Shown here one piece after another: positions 51,488 through 61,650 of a DNA stretch of 64,000 bases. The notes beneath the pieces are model-generated. The model was not told where the DNA came from. It searched no databases and saw only the letters and a program-made list of their open reading frames with translations. The stretch spans positions 558,001-622,000 of the forward strand of contig NZ_CP119677.1 of the NCBI RefSeq assembly GCF_029318685.1, written 5' to 3'. The stretch is from Ruminiclostridium papyrosolvens DSM 2782 (GTDB lineage: Bacteria > Bacillota > Clostridia > Acetivibrionales > DSM-1351). The position numbers and the translations under genes were made by a program. Within the stretch, counting starts at the first letter, position 1. Every line of letters starts with the position of its first letter.

Positions 51488-54400
51488 GCTGTCTTTTGGT
51501 ATATATGAGCAGGTACTCAATCAAATAATTTCTGAAAAACTACTAGTGGATTCTGAGGATGAGCCGGTTCTGGAAAATATTGATGAGGAAGAGGCTTCAA
51601 AAGTACTCTCTAAGTACATATCGGAAGTAATAGAAAAAGGTCTTGCAAATATTAAAGACAGTGGCGGAGGAATTCAAAAGCAAATACAGTTATGTAATGG
51701 CCTCATTCAACACATAGTTGAAATAACCGATAGTGATCATTACACTGACCTTACCATAGATAATCAAGCGAAACTGCTTGTAGCTCTACTGAAAAAGAAA
51801 GATTCTATTCATGCGGTAAATGAAAAGGTCGATATTATAAGACCTAAGACATCTATAGCTCAGAGTTCCTTGTTTACAGGAGCTCTACATGAGCCAAGCA
51901 TATTCTCTGAGTTTAAAAAGGAAATATTGTCCTGTGACAGAATAGATATGTTGGTTTCTTTTATCAAATGGAGCGGACTCAGGCTTATTATAGATGAATT
52001 AAAGGAGTTTACGGCAAAAGGACACTTAAGAGTTATTACTACTTCTTATATGGGCGCAACAGATGTGAAAGCAATAGAGGCATTGGCACAACTTCAAAAT
52101 ACCGAAATAAAAATTAGCTATGATACCAAACGGACAAGACTGCATGCAAAGACCTATGTTTTTTACAGGGACTCTGGCTATAGCACTGCTTATGTGGGCT
52201 CATCAAACTTATCTAACGCAGCAATATCAAGTGGTCTTGAGTGGAATGTTAAAATAACTGCAAAGGATTTACCTGATGCAGTCAATAAAATAAATGCTAC
52301 TTTTGAAAGCTATTGGAATTCTGAGGAATTCGTTTCATATTCAGAGGGTGAAAAGATCAGGCTTGAAAAAGCAATCAAAGCCGAAAGAGGCAACAACGCC
52401 GAGACATCAATATTTGGGTTTGATATTCACCCTTATCCATATCAGTCTGAAATACTGGAAAAGCTTGAGGCAGAAAGGGAAGTAAAAAGGCATTACCGCA
52501 ACCTGGTTGTTGCAGCCACAGGAACTGGAAAAACGGTAATATCGGCATTTGATTACAAACACTTTTTTTCTAAAAATAAGGGTAAGCCTTGTAGGTTGCT
52601 TTTTATAGCACATAGAGAAGAAATTCTAAAGCAGAGCATGTTATGCTTTAGAGCCATATTAAAGGACGCAAACTTTGGTGAATTGTATGTGGGCAGTTAT
52701 ATTCCGGAAAGTATTGATCATTTATTTATCTCTATCCAAACCTTTAACTCTAAAGAGTTTTATAAATATACTACCAGAGAGTTCTATGATTATATAGTAG
52801 TCGATGAGTTTCACCATGTAGCAGCGCCAACATATCAAATACTACTTGACTATTATCAACCTAAAATATTGCTTGGTTTGACAGCGACCCCGGAAAGAAT
52901 GGATGGAAAGAGTATTATTGAATATTTTGATAATCGGATAGCTGCTGAAATAAGACTTCCTGAAGCAATAGATAGGAAGCTGCTTTGTCCATTTCACTAT
53001 TTCGGAGTAACAGATAATGTGGATCTACAGTCTATCCGCTGGAGTAGAAATGGATATGACAAAAGCGAACTGGATAAAATATTAACCGGAAATGACATGA
53101 GAGCAAAGCTCACAATAGATGCTATTAACAAGTATTGCACAGATGTAAATGAAATTAAAGGACTGGGCTTTTGTGTATCGATTGACCATGCGCAATATAT
53201 GGCTGAGATATTTAGCCAGTTCAATATCCCATCTTTATGTTTAACTGGACTCTCAGACGAAAAAGCTAGAGAATCGGCAAAAAGAAACCTAATTGATGGT
53301 GACATCAGGTTTATCTTTGTTGTTGATTTGTATAATGAAGGTGTGGATATTCCAGAGGTAAATACAATCCTGTTTCTTAGACCAACCGAGAGCTTGACAG
53401 TGTTTTTGCAGCAGTTAGGAAGAGGAATAAGGCTTTCTGAGAATAAGGAGTGTCTTACTGTACTTGATTTTATTGGACAGGCAAATGTGAAGTATAACTT
53501 TGAAGAGAAGTTCAAAGCTTTGTTAGCTAATACCACAAGAGGCATTCAAAGAGAGGTAAAAGATGGGTTTGTATCTCTCCCCAAAGGTTGTTTTATTCAA
53601 TTAGAGAGAGTAGCAAGGCAATATATATTAGAGAATATCAGGAACGCAATTGGTTATAGAGCAAATCTTATTTCTAGAATTGCCACATTTGAGGAAGATT
53701 CGGGACAGAAGCTGACATTGGCAAACTTTATCGAGTTCTATAACCTTGATATTAAGATAATATATGAAAGAGACAGCTTTTCAAGATTATGTGAAATGGC
53801 TAATGTAGCGGCAGACTTTCAAGAACCGAATGAGGAATTGTTGAAGAAAGCCTTTGTTAGGGTTTGCGCTATTGACTCAAGGCGGTGGATAGATTTCTTA
53901 CTCAATACTCTCCCCAAAATTGAGTTTGTCCAGTGGAATTCCTTATCAGTTGAAGAAAAGAAGTACATAGTGATGTTCTTTTATACTATATACCAGAAAG
54001 GCTTAGATGCTTGCGGGTTTAATAATTATCTTGAAGGGATTTCGAAATTAAGGAATAATCCAACACTTTACAACGAGCTTATCGAAATTCTCTATATATG
54101 TAAGGAAAGAATTGACTTCATTGATGAGCCTGTTCTGCTAGGTTTTGATAATGTGCTAGATTTGCATTGTTCCTATACAAGAGATCAGATCCTGGTTGCA
54201 ATGGATTTTATGAAACCTAACACAGTGCGAGAAGGCGTGAAGTACTTATCGGATAAGGGGATAGATATATTTTTTATTACGCTTAATAAGTCCGATAAAG
54301 ATTATTCTCCTACAACAATGTATAACGACTATTCAGAAAGTGAATATCTGTTTCATTGGCAGAGCCAAAGCACCACCGGTGAATCATCAAAAACCGGGCA

Positions 54401-54614
54401 AAGGTATATTAACCACAAAAAGCTTGGGAGCAAGGTATTGCTTTTTGTAAGGGAGTTTAAAACTGATACATCAGGAGCATTGCCATATACGTTTCTGGGA
54501 CTTGCAGATTATGTGAAGCACCATGGAAGTTATCCCATGAACATCCTATGGAAGCTACACAAGCCAATACCTGCAAAATACATGAAGAAGACGAATAAGA
54601 TGATAGTGGGGTAG
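51471..54614 (+). CDS. PLD-nuclease/DEAD-box helicase/DUF3427 protein
   Basis: 1047 residues from the ATG at 51471 (TTGGAGG upstream). The phospholipase-D-like nuclease has RLHAKTYVFY and GSSNLSNAA (HxK, GSS; about 223-250). The superfamily 2 helicase has AATGTGKT (about 350), VVDEFHH (about 445), LTATPERMDG and QQLGRGIRL (about 652). The C-terminal third is DUF3427-like, with LGLADYVKHHG at the end. Likely a DNA-degrading or unwinding defence protein. It ends 3 bp before the NUDIX gene. Confidence 0.87.
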   Translation: MGDTFKLSFGIYEQVLNQIISEKLLVDSEDEPVLENIDEEEASKVLSKYISEVIEKGLANIKDSGGGIQKQIQLCNGLIQHIVEITDSDHYTDLTIDNQAKLLVALLKKKDSIHAVNEKVDIIRPKTSIAQSSLFTGALHEPSIFSEFKKEILSCDRIDMLVSFIKWSGLRLIIDELKEFTAKGHLRVITTSYMGATDVKAIEALAQLQNTEIKISYDTKRTRLHAKTYVFYRDSGYSTAYVGSSNLSNAAISSGLEWNVKITAKDLPDAVNKINATFESYWNSEEFVSYSEGEKIRLEKAIKAERGNNAETSIFGFDIHPYPYQSEILEKLEAEREVKRHYRNLVVAATGTGKTVISAFDYKHFFSKNKGKPCRLLFIAHREEILKQSMLCFRAILKDANFGELYVGSYIPESIDHLFISIQTFNSKEFYKYTTREFYDYIVVDEFHHVAAPTYQILLDYYQPKILLGLTATPERMDGKSIIEYFDNRIAAEIRLPEAIDRKLLCPFHYFGVTDNVDLQSIRWSRNGYDKSELDKILTGNDMRAKLTIDAINKYCTDVNEIKGLGFCVSIDHAQYMAEIFSQFNIPSLCLTGLSDEKARESAKRNLIDGDIRFIFVVDLYNEGVDIPEVNTILFLRPTESLTVFLQQLGRGIRLSENKECLTVLDFIGQANVKYNFEEKFKALLANTTRGIQREVKDGFVSLPKGCFIQLERVARQYILENIRNAIGYRANLISRIATFEEDSGQKLTLANFIEFYNLDIKIIYERDSFSRLCEMANVAADFQEPNEELLKKAFVRVCAIDSRRWIDFLLNTLPKIEFVQWNSLSVEEKKYIVMFFYTIYQKGLDACGFNNYLEGISKLRNNPTLYNELIEILYICKERIDFIDEPVLLGFDNVLDLHCSYTRDQILVAMDFMKPNTVREGVKYLSDKGIDIFFITLNKSDKDYSPTTMYNDYSESEYLFHWQSQSTTGESSKTGQRYINHKKLGSKVLLFVREFKTDTSGALPYTFLGLADYVKHHGSYPMNILWKLHKPIPAKYMKKTNKMIVG

Positions 54615-54617
54615 TAT

Positions 54618-55004
54618 ATGATGGAAGTTACAGCTGCAATAATCCATGATGGAAACAAAATCCTTATATGCCAGCGTGCCGCAGATGATGAATGCGCCAT
54701 GCTATGGGAGTTCCCAGGCGGTAAAAGAGAAAAGTGTGAGACCCTAGAAAAATGTATAATGAGGGAGATTCGTGAGGAACTCGAACTAGATATTAAGGTT
54801 CTAGGGGTTTTCACTACGAGCATTTATCACTTAAGAGGGAATCAAATCCATTTTACTATATATAATGCAGAGGTTATTGGCGGGATCTTAAAGCTAAACG
54901 TACATAATGCTGCAGAATGGGTAAGTGTAGAAGAAATAGGTGAGTACGAATTTATGCCGGCGGATATAGAATTTGTTGAAAAGCTATTGAAGGAATGGAA
55001 GTAG
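54618..55004 (+). CDS. NUDIX hydrolase (MutT-like)
   Basis: 128 residues. The Nudix box is GGKREKCETLEKCIMREIREELELD (Gly, Glu and REIREE residues all present; last Gly is Leu). Related to 8-oxo-dGTP diphosphatases and often found next to DUF3427 helicases. ATG at 54618 or 54621. The gene follows the helicase closely, so it belongs to the operon. It may clean or consume modified nucleotides (inference). Confidence 0.88.
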   Translation: MMEVTAAIIHDGNKILICQRAADDECAMLWEFPGGKREKCETLEKCIMREIREELELDIKVLGVFTTSIYHLRGNQIHFTIYNAEVIGGILKLNVHNAAEWVSVEEIGEYEFMPADIEFVEKLLKEWK

Positions 55005-55014
55005 GGGGAGCTAC

Positions 55015-55668
55015 ATGATTGATAATTACTATGTCTACAAGAAAGAAGTGGATTGGTCTTTACTAAATCAGGGATTGAGCATTCCTTTGGATATACAAGT
55101 TATCTTTCAGAATAATATCAAAAAATTTATAGGCCGTGGTGAATCAAAGGATATCTTTCTTATACTTGATGGAGTTTCGTATAAAGTAAAACTTGTGAAC
55201 CAAAAGTTTGATGAATCAAAGTATCCCAATCGTAAGAATATTCTTCAGATTAGGTATAATCCAAATAGCCAAATAGCTGATAAGCTCAGGCATAACTTTT
55301 CCTATACATACAGATATCTTTATGAACTAAGAAGTATTCTCGAAGAAAAACAAAAAAAGTATTTCAAAATTCCTGAGGATAATAAGGAATTCTTAGCGAT
55401 ATACACAACAGAGTACGCTGATACGTATCTTGTAGAGTGTATTACGCAGACAGAAACAGCAGAAGCAAGAACTCTTCTAGTACATGAAGATGAGCAGACT
55501 TATGAGGTTTCAGTTAATTATTCTGAGGTTAACCCAACAGCATCGATAGAAAGAATTCAACAACTCACAAAGATAAGAAAATTGAATTACTTACATAAGG
55601 CAATGATAGACTCTACATGCTTCTCTAAAGCCTATCTTTCCTGTGATATATTTTTCAACTATCATTAA
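55015..55668 (+). pseudogene. Truncated unknown gene of the defence operon (cut off by IS3 fragment)
   Basis: The frame starts at 55015 with AGGGGG before it and runs 217 codons. From about 55606 on it reads antisense into an IS3-family fragment, so only about 196 residues are native (MIDNYYVYKKEVDWSLLNQGLSI type). The native part is mixed alpha/beta and charged. It recalls N-terminal domains of some HNH/restriction proteins, but this is not certain. The effector domain that usually follows is lost. Confidence 0.6.
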
Positions 55669-55772
55669 CTTGTCTTCATATGAAAACTTATGTTTAAATG
55701 ACATAAAGAACTCCCCTCCAAGTATTCAAGTGTTTTATTATTTTACTTGTCTACCTAGAGGGGAGCATACCA
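55606..55772 (-). mobile_element. IS3-family remnant: left end and start of OrfA
   Basis: On the minus strand, TGGTATGCTCCCC begins the terminal repeat; CTCCCCTC recurs shortly after as an inverted partial copy. An ATG at 55704 starts MSFKHKFSYEDKLMIVEKYI...GFREACRVY, the N-terminus of an IS3/IS150 OrfA. It stops at the junction near 55606. The rest of the element is deleted. Confidence 0.72.
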
Positions 55773-55988
55773 CTTTGCGATATCTTCTTTTATTCTAAGA
55801 ACTACCTTCCTTGGGATATAATCTTTACGATCAAGGGTGTGATTAAATGGATTGAGAGGTATGTCGGCTGGCACAGGGTTAAGCTTAATACTAGGACTTC
55901 CATACATACGCACCGGAACATATTTTGTTTTAGGCCCAAAACTGACCGTTTTAGGGCTTTTCCCTCCGGTACATCTGTTCGGGCATTG
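55773..55988. repeat. 216-bp direct repeat, right copy (IS1182 fragment)
   Basis: Same sequence as 47679-47894 with one difference. The IS3 fragment begins right at its left edge; a deletion junction (KKSC/QCPN) marks its right edge. Confidence 0.95.
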
Positions 55989-56895
55989 ACACGATTTTTT
56001 TGAGTTCTTTATTTCTTCCGTTATTTCTGTATCTTCATAGTCAATTGCATAAAGTCTTTCATGCTTATCATATTTTAAAGCAACGTTTGGAACTATTCCG
56101 TTCATTACACAGTTTAAAATATCCTGACGGCTTTCATAGCCTTTATCTGCTACTACCTCAACAGTTTCTATTTCAAGAATTTCCTTTGCATTTTGGGCTA
56201 CTTGCTTAAGTAATCCCTGGTCGGTATTACGGTTGGTAACTTCATAGTCCGCAATTAGATGGCTACCCTTATCAACTGCTGTCTGAATATTGTAGCAACA
56301 ATGGAATCCATCTTTACTGTGCATCCGGCGGGCTTCCGGCTCGGATTTATCTTCTTGATCCATGCGGTAGAGATAATCTAAAATATGTTCGTCAATTCTT
56401 TTCAGCTTCTTTTCAAGGATTTCGGCATTGTATGTATTATCTTTACTATTAACCGCCCTGAATTTTGAACCATCGATAGCCAAAAGCTCTTTTTGGTATA
56501 AGTCCAGTTTCATACACAGTTTGACAAAGGCACGGAAGGTGTTCTTTAAAGCCTTTGTGTTATCTTTGCGAAAGTCGGAGATAGTTCTGAAATCAGGGGT
56601 CAGCTTTTTTAGAAGGTAAAACAGTTCAACATTCCTTGTGCATTTCGGCATGAGCTTACGGCTTGAACGTATCCTGTTAAAATACCCATATACATAAAGA
56701 TTGAGCAAATCCTTGGGATCATATGTGGGACGGCCTGTTCCTTTGGCGTAGCCCTTAAAAAACCTAATTGTAGAAGGTCGAGGCTTTCAACAAAAGCATC
56801 GATGACTCGACAGGGCTATTTTCTTCTATGTAATCTTCTACGCATTCGGGAAAAATTGAGATTTGGTGGCGGTCCTGGCCTTGTATGTACTTCAT
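55773..56895 (-). pseudogene. IS1182-family transposase N-terminal part, decayed
   Basis: From the ATG at 56895 (MKYIQGQDRHQISIFPECVED). Two frameshifts occur at about 56780-56810 (after ENSPV and near LLQLGF), then a long open stretch from DPKDLLNLYVYGYF to KYDKHERLYAIDYEDTEI. An internal deletion joins KKSC to the 216-bp repeat, and an IS3 end cuts the rest (IKEDIA|WYAPL). Contains the DDE Asp (LLAIDGSKFRAV) but cannot be active. Confidence 0.88.
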
Positions 56896-57909
56896 GGCTA
56901 ACCTTCGGACGTATTCGTTTATTTACTTATATTATACCTCAAAAATCTATTGAAGAATTACACAAAATGGCTATTTCGCTGGGTTTGCAGATGGTTTGAC
57001 CAAATAAGTACCAAAGTTTTGCGACACTCCTTTATTTATGTTCCAAAAACGTATAAAGTGCTTATTACAAGGCGTTCTGAGGTTTTGAGCATTCGTTACC
57101 ATCAATTAATGAGAAAAATCTGTATAAAAAGTATTTATTTTTCAATAGTATATACAGAAATTTACAAAAATGCTCAACCTTTAGCTTTCCTGCCTCAGTT
57201 AAAATCCTAAGACGTGAGACAACCTCAAGTACAGGAGTACTTATGGATCGGAGCACCTGCGCAACATTGAGATTCAGATAAGAAACTACACGAAGAGGAT
57301 ACGAATCATGATTTGCTATAAAAAGGAGTCACAGGAGAAAATATTATTCCATAAGGGTTAAGCACATGATATACTAACAAATTGTAAAAAGGAATGAAGT
57401 TAAAAGATGGATAAAACTGGAACGTAAAGGCTTATCGAATTACCCGGAATATGTAGTAAACAAAATTTAGTTAACAGAAAAAATGAATTGAAAGTTATCT
57501 CGAATAGGGATGGCTTTTATGTTTGCTTTAAAAGCTCATAAGGCTAGGGTGTGACAATTCAAATTGGGTCGAAGTAAATGCGTATGGAAGCAGTTACAAA
57601 AAGTCGGATTTTTACAGTATAAATTACATGGTTTTTTCTAGTATTATTACAAAAATATGCATGTTAAAATATATAAGTATTTATATCGCGTTATTTCTGG
57701 AGGAATTACTACATACAGATAACAGACCCTGCCACAGCGAAAGTTCGAAAAGTCTATTTGGGTTCAAGTAAATGGGTAAAAGTAATTATTAAGCAAAGAT
57801 ATCTGATGTTATGTCATTTCCATTTAACATGTCTGTCTGTGCCATTAGATATGTGATAATTATGGAATATAATGGTATAACATAATAATATTTTAATGGA
57901 GGTTTTTAT
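56896..57909. other. Intergenic region between IS remnants and the GH43 gene, no gene recognised
   Basis: About 1 kb, without a supported coding region. Short open frames lack ribosome sites and recognisable products; fragments near 56910-57000 may be remains of a protein (IPQKSIEELHKMAISLGLQMV). Two imperfect 21-bp direct repeats (57564-57584 and 57758-57778, TTGGGTnnAAGTAAATGnGTA) lie upstream of GH43. A TATAAT (57868-57873) with weak TTAGAT -35 may be the GH43 promoter. Confidence 0.5.
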
Positions 57910-59241
57910 ATGCCCAATCCCTATCTCCCGTTGTGGGAGTATATTCCCGATGGCGAACCTAGAGTTTTCGGCGACCGTGTATATGTTTACGGATCCCATG
58001 ATAATGCAGGCTCAGACAAATTCTGTGACTACAAACTGAAGGTGTGGTCAGCGGCAATTGATGATCTAAGTAGTTGGACCTGCCATGGTCATATCTTCCA
58101 TACGAGAAATGATCGCGATCATACATCGGATACCTTTTGGACAGATTGTGATCTTTATGCACCGGATGTAGTCGAAAAGGACGGAAAATACTATCTTTAC
58201 GCATACATAATGAATGCAAAGGGATGTGTTGCGGTAAGTGATACACCTGAAGGCCCATTTAAGCTGATTTCACAATACAGGTACAATATCCCCAAGGGCA
58301 AGGAGAAGGACTGCTTCGGTAGAGGTTGGTTTATTGACCCTGGCGTACTTGTTGACGAGGATGGGAAAGTGTACATTTACTGTGGGTATGAGCGTTCGTT
58401 CGTTGTAGAAATCAATCCTGATAACATGTGTGAAATTATGGATGGAACATATCAGGATGATATTATTCCTATAGAAGAACCGTTTATGTTTTTTGAGGCC
58501 TGCTCTCCAAGAAAGATCAAAGATACATACTATCTCATCTATTCTCCGAGAACAGGCAGTAGGCTTGTTTACGCTACATCAAAATATCCAAAAGGTCCAT
58601 TTGAATATCGAGGTGTTATTGTTGACAACGGCATTGATTATCCAGGTGGAAACAATCATGGTTCAATCTGTAATATTAATGATCAATGGTATATTTTCTA
58701 CCATCGCATGACAAACGGTACAGTTATGTCGAGGCGTGCGTGTGTTGAGAAGATTGAAATAATGGCTGATGGAACAATCCTGGAAGTCGGAATGACGTCT
58801 CTCGGCTTTGAGGAATCGCTTTCACCTTATAAAATTACTCCGGCGGAAATTGCTTGTGTATTAAAAGGCGGCTGCTTTATAACAGAAAAGAATGTAACAT
58901 TAAGGCCTATTACATCAATTACAAATGGTTGTATTATTGGCTATAAATTTTTTGATTTTGGTAAAGATTGTTCAAGCAAAACGATGAAATTTAGTGCCTT
59001 AATAAAAGGTACAGGGTGTAAGTCAAATATAAAGGTTCTAGTTGACCGTTATGAAAACGGAGAGGAAATAGGCATGTGTGAAATATGCCCTGATGATGGC
59101 ATTTATAGTGCGGTTGTGAAGAATGTAACGGGTAGACATGCCTTATATTTTGTAGTTGAGGACAGCTTCGGAGGTTGTTTTACCGATATGTTCAAGGGCA
59201 GGCATCTGTTTGAGTTTGAATCCTTTGTTTTTATGAAGTAG
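57910..59241 (+). CDS. Glycoside hydrolase family 43 (beta-xylosidase/arabinofuranosidase type), cytoplasmic
   Basis: 443 residues, no signal peptide, so it acts inside the cell on imported oligosaccharides. The five-bladed propeller pattern is visible: GSHDNAGSDKFCDY, DCDLYAPDVVEKDGKYYLYAY, FIDPGVLVDEDGKVYIYCG, FFEACSPRK (Glu) and GGNNHGSI. The C-terminal 120 residues form a beta domain (CBM6-like). GGAGG 8 nt before the ATG. Likely cotranscribed with the following secreted enzyme (84-bp gap). Specificity cannot be fixed. Confidence 0.88.
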   Translation: MPNPYLPLWEYIPDGEPRVFGDRVYVYGSHDNAGSDKFCDYKLKVWSAAIDDLSSWTCHGHIFHTRNDRDHTSDTFWTDCDLYAPDVVEKDGKYYLYAYIMNAKGCVAVSDTPEGPFKLISQYRYNIPKGKEKDCFGRGWFIDPGVLVDEDGKVYIYCGYERSFVVEINPDNMCEIMDGTYQDDIIPIEEPFMFFEACSPRKIKDTYYLIYSPRTGSRLVYATSKYPKGPFEYRGVIVDNGIDYPGGNNHGSICNINDQWYIFYHRMTNGTVMSRRACVEKIEIMADGTILEVGMTSLGFEESLSPYKITPAEIACVLKGGCFITEKNVTLRPITSITNGCIIGYKFFDFGKDCSSKTMKFSALIKGTGCKSNIKVLVDRYENGEEIGMCEICPDDGIYSAVVKNVTGRHALYFVVEDSFGGCFTDMFKGRHLFEFESFVFMK

Positions 59242-59324
59242 GGATACAGCCTTTCCAGCTCATCTTCATTTTAGAGGCGTTTGAATATATACAAATTACA
59301 AATCCCCAAATTAGGAGGTAAAAA

Positions 59325-61529
59325 ATGAAGAAAAAGTATCAAATCATCAGTACAATAATAAGTATAATGGCTATTTTAACGTTTCCTTTTTCAGTGTCAC
59401 CGGTGAATGCTGCGAATACATCTGCTACAATCAACGTTAACGCTGGAACCGTTAGCTATACGATTCCGGATACTTTCTACGGATCTAATCTTGCTGCATG
59501 GACAGGGAATGAGGATGGAAAAGATTTACTCAAAAATGAATTTACGAAATCCACAAACCGCAAATTGTTTCGGTGGCCAGGAGGTTCATGGGGAGATGCC
59601 TACATCTGGGATGATATGGAGGTGGGTGGAAATAGCTGGGTTATAAGTTATGATGAATGCCTCGATTATCTGAATAAAATTGGAGGAACCATGCAACCGA
59701 TTGTGAATTGCGGCGGTGTGTGGAATGGTGTGCAGCATACCAATGCAGAAGCAGTTGCAAAAGCAGCCGCATGGGTAAAAGACATGAATATTACCCGAAA
59801 GATGGGGATTAAATATTGGGAAATCGGTAATGAGATGTACGGCTCTTGGGAAGCAGGATATGCAGCAAACGGTAAGGAATACGCTCAGCGGTATTGTAAT
59901 TTTTACAGAGCTATGAAGGCGGTTGACCCCACCATAAAATGCGGAGCAGTTGCTGTCGAGACTGAAGGTGGCTGGAATAATTGGACCCCGACTATGCTTT
60001 CTGAATTTAAAGCACAAGGAATTATCCCAGATTTTCTTACCATCCATTTTTATCCCACCATTAATCAGGCAGTTACTCCAGCGAATGACGCTACATGTTT
60101 AAAATCAGTCGACAGCGTCAAGGCATTTACTGACAACCTTAATTCAATGATTACTAAATATTTGGGTGCCGCATATGTTGGGAAAATAGAATATGCAATG
60201 ACAGAATTCAGTTCTACCCCTGCAGACCATTTATATGTGGACGCGATGTTTAACTCGCAGATGTTTATGGAATGTGCCAAGAACAAATGGACCATAGCAA
60301 ATCCTTGGATGGATGACGTCTGGTACAGAAATGGGTATGTCACGCCTACTTACTACATTTACCCCTTCCTTCAAAATAAATTTGGCCGCCAAATGGTAAG
60401 TGCAACTTCAAATAATTCAATGATTCGCTCCTATGCTGCCAAGGATAGTGACGGGAACTTAACAATGTTCATCGTGAATAATTCACCTACGGATACCACA
60501 ACAGCTAGTATTGCAGTTTCTGGCTTTACGCCTGCCACCTCGGGTGAAAAGTGGGTGATAGAACCTGTTTATACCGGATTGGATAGTCAGATTCCCAATT
60601 CCACGGTTAACCAGGAATGGGATGACGTGAAAATTAATGGTGTAGTTCACCCTGATGCACGAAAAATAGATGAACAAGTTAGTTCGACAATCTTATCAAC
60701 CGGCGGTTCATTTACAGTGAACCTTCCTGCAAGCTCCATGGTTTTCCTTAAACTATTACCCGAAGGGAAAACCCCTGTTCCTCATGCTGTAGTATCTCCT
60801 GAACCATTGGTGGTTTCAAATCCGCCATCAGCTACAGGGTCTATCAAAGTACAATATAAGTGCAGTGAAACAGGTGCTTCAGCAGGGGCGTCTCGTTTCA
60901 GTTTTAATGTTGTCAATACAACGGACAAGGAGGTTCCATTAACCGACTTGGTTCTCCGCTATTGGTATACCAGAGAAGGGCCGCTTGGTTGGGAATCATT
61001 TGCTTGCGACTGGGCAGAAAAACTCCCAATTACATCAGTGACCTCAAGATTCTTCAATATATACCGCTATATGGATATTAATTTCGCCTCCGGTATTATT
61101 CCTGCAGGAGGAAACTCTGGAGAAGTCCAGGTGAGATGGTATTATGGTGATACATCTAAGATGGATCAGACCAATGACTATTCCTTTTCTCCATCCATAA
61201 CCAATTTAACGGATTATAAAAAAATGGCTCTTTACCGTAACGGGGAATTAATATGGGGTACTGAACCCGCAGGATTACGGCCGCCAAATTTATTAGAATC
61301 AACAATGGGTGAATTTAAGTACGGTGATGTAAATGGTGATGATGAAATAAACTCAATAGACTTTGCGCTATTGAAGAGTTACCTTCTTGGAAACATAATT
61401 GTGTTCCCTTCTCAAAACGGTTTAAAGGCTGCAGATGTGGATGGAAATGGGGAAATTAATTCAATAGACTATGCCTTATTAAAACAATACCTTCTGGGTG
61501 CTATCACCAAATTACCATATTCATTTTAA
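59325..61529 (+). CDS. Cellulosomal alpha-L-arabinofuranosidase-like enzyme with CBM3 and type I dockerin
   Basis: 734 residues. Signal peptide (about 1-30, VNAAN). A clan GH-A catalytic domain (about 35-480) follows, with KYWEIGNEMYGSWE (acid/base Glu about 169) and IEYAMTEFSS (nucleophile Glu), as in GH51-like arabinofuranosidases. A family 3 cellulose-binding module spans about 505-640 (VQYKCSETGAS...FSFNVVNTTD...VLRYWYT). The type I dockerin has duplicated loops GDVNGDDEINSIDFALLK and ADVDGNGEINSIDYALLK (about 665-730). It is therefore docked to a scaffoldin and attacks hemicellulose. AGGAGG precedes the ATG. Confidence 0.9.
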   Translation: MKKKYQIISTIISIMAILTFPFSVSPVNAANTSATINVNAGTVSYTIPDTFYGSNLAAWTGNEDGKDLLKNEFTKSTNRKLFRWPGGSWGDAYIWDDMEVGGNSWVISYDECLDYLNKIGGTMQPIVNCGGVWNGVQHTNAEAVAKAAAWVKDMNITRKMGIKYWEIGNEMYGSWEAGYAANGKEYAQRYCNFYRAMKAVDPTIKCGAVAVETEGGWNNWTPTMLSEFKAQGIIPDFLTIHFYPTINQAVTPANDATCLKSVDSVKAFTDNLNSMITKYLGAAYVGKIEYAMTEFSSTPADHLYVDAMFNSQMFMECAKNKWTIANPWMDDVWYRNGYVTPTYYIYPFLQNKFGRQMVSATSNNSMIRSYAAKDSDGNLTMFIVNNSPTDTTTASIAVSGFTPATSGEKWVIEPVYTGLDSQIPNSTVNQEWDDVKINGVVHPDARKIDEQVSSTILSTGGSFTVNLPASSMVFLKLLPEGKTPVPHAVVSPEPLVVSNPPSATGSIKVQYKCSETGASAGASRFSFNVVNTTDKEVPLTDLVLRYWYTREGPLGWESFACDWAEKLPITSVTSRFFNIYRYMDINFASGIIPAGGNSGEVQVRWYYGDTSKMDQTNDYSFSPSITNLTDYKKMALYRNGELIWGTEPAGLRPPNLLESTMGEFKYGDVNGDDEINSIDFALLKSYLLGNIIVFPSQNGLKAADVDGNGEINSIDYALLKQYLLGAITKLPYSF

Positions 61530-61650
61530 AGATCGTATGCTAATTAGATGGGAGGGAGTTGTATGTGTACATAGAAAAAAGAATTGCAGGAAGTTGCTTG
61601 AATTTCGTAATTGTAATTACTGAGAGGATTTCCATATATATTTCAGAAGC

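Noticed and set aside
56910-57000. Possible remnant of a DUF4031-like protein
   Set aside because: Only about 20 residues of loose resemblance; not enough to call.
57065-57256. Minus-strand frame near 57.1 kb
   Set aside because: No start signal and no recognisable product; lies in a decayed region.
58493-58711. Overlapping frames inside GH43 and other large genes
   Set aside because: Shadow frames without ribosome sites opposite or inside well-supported genes.
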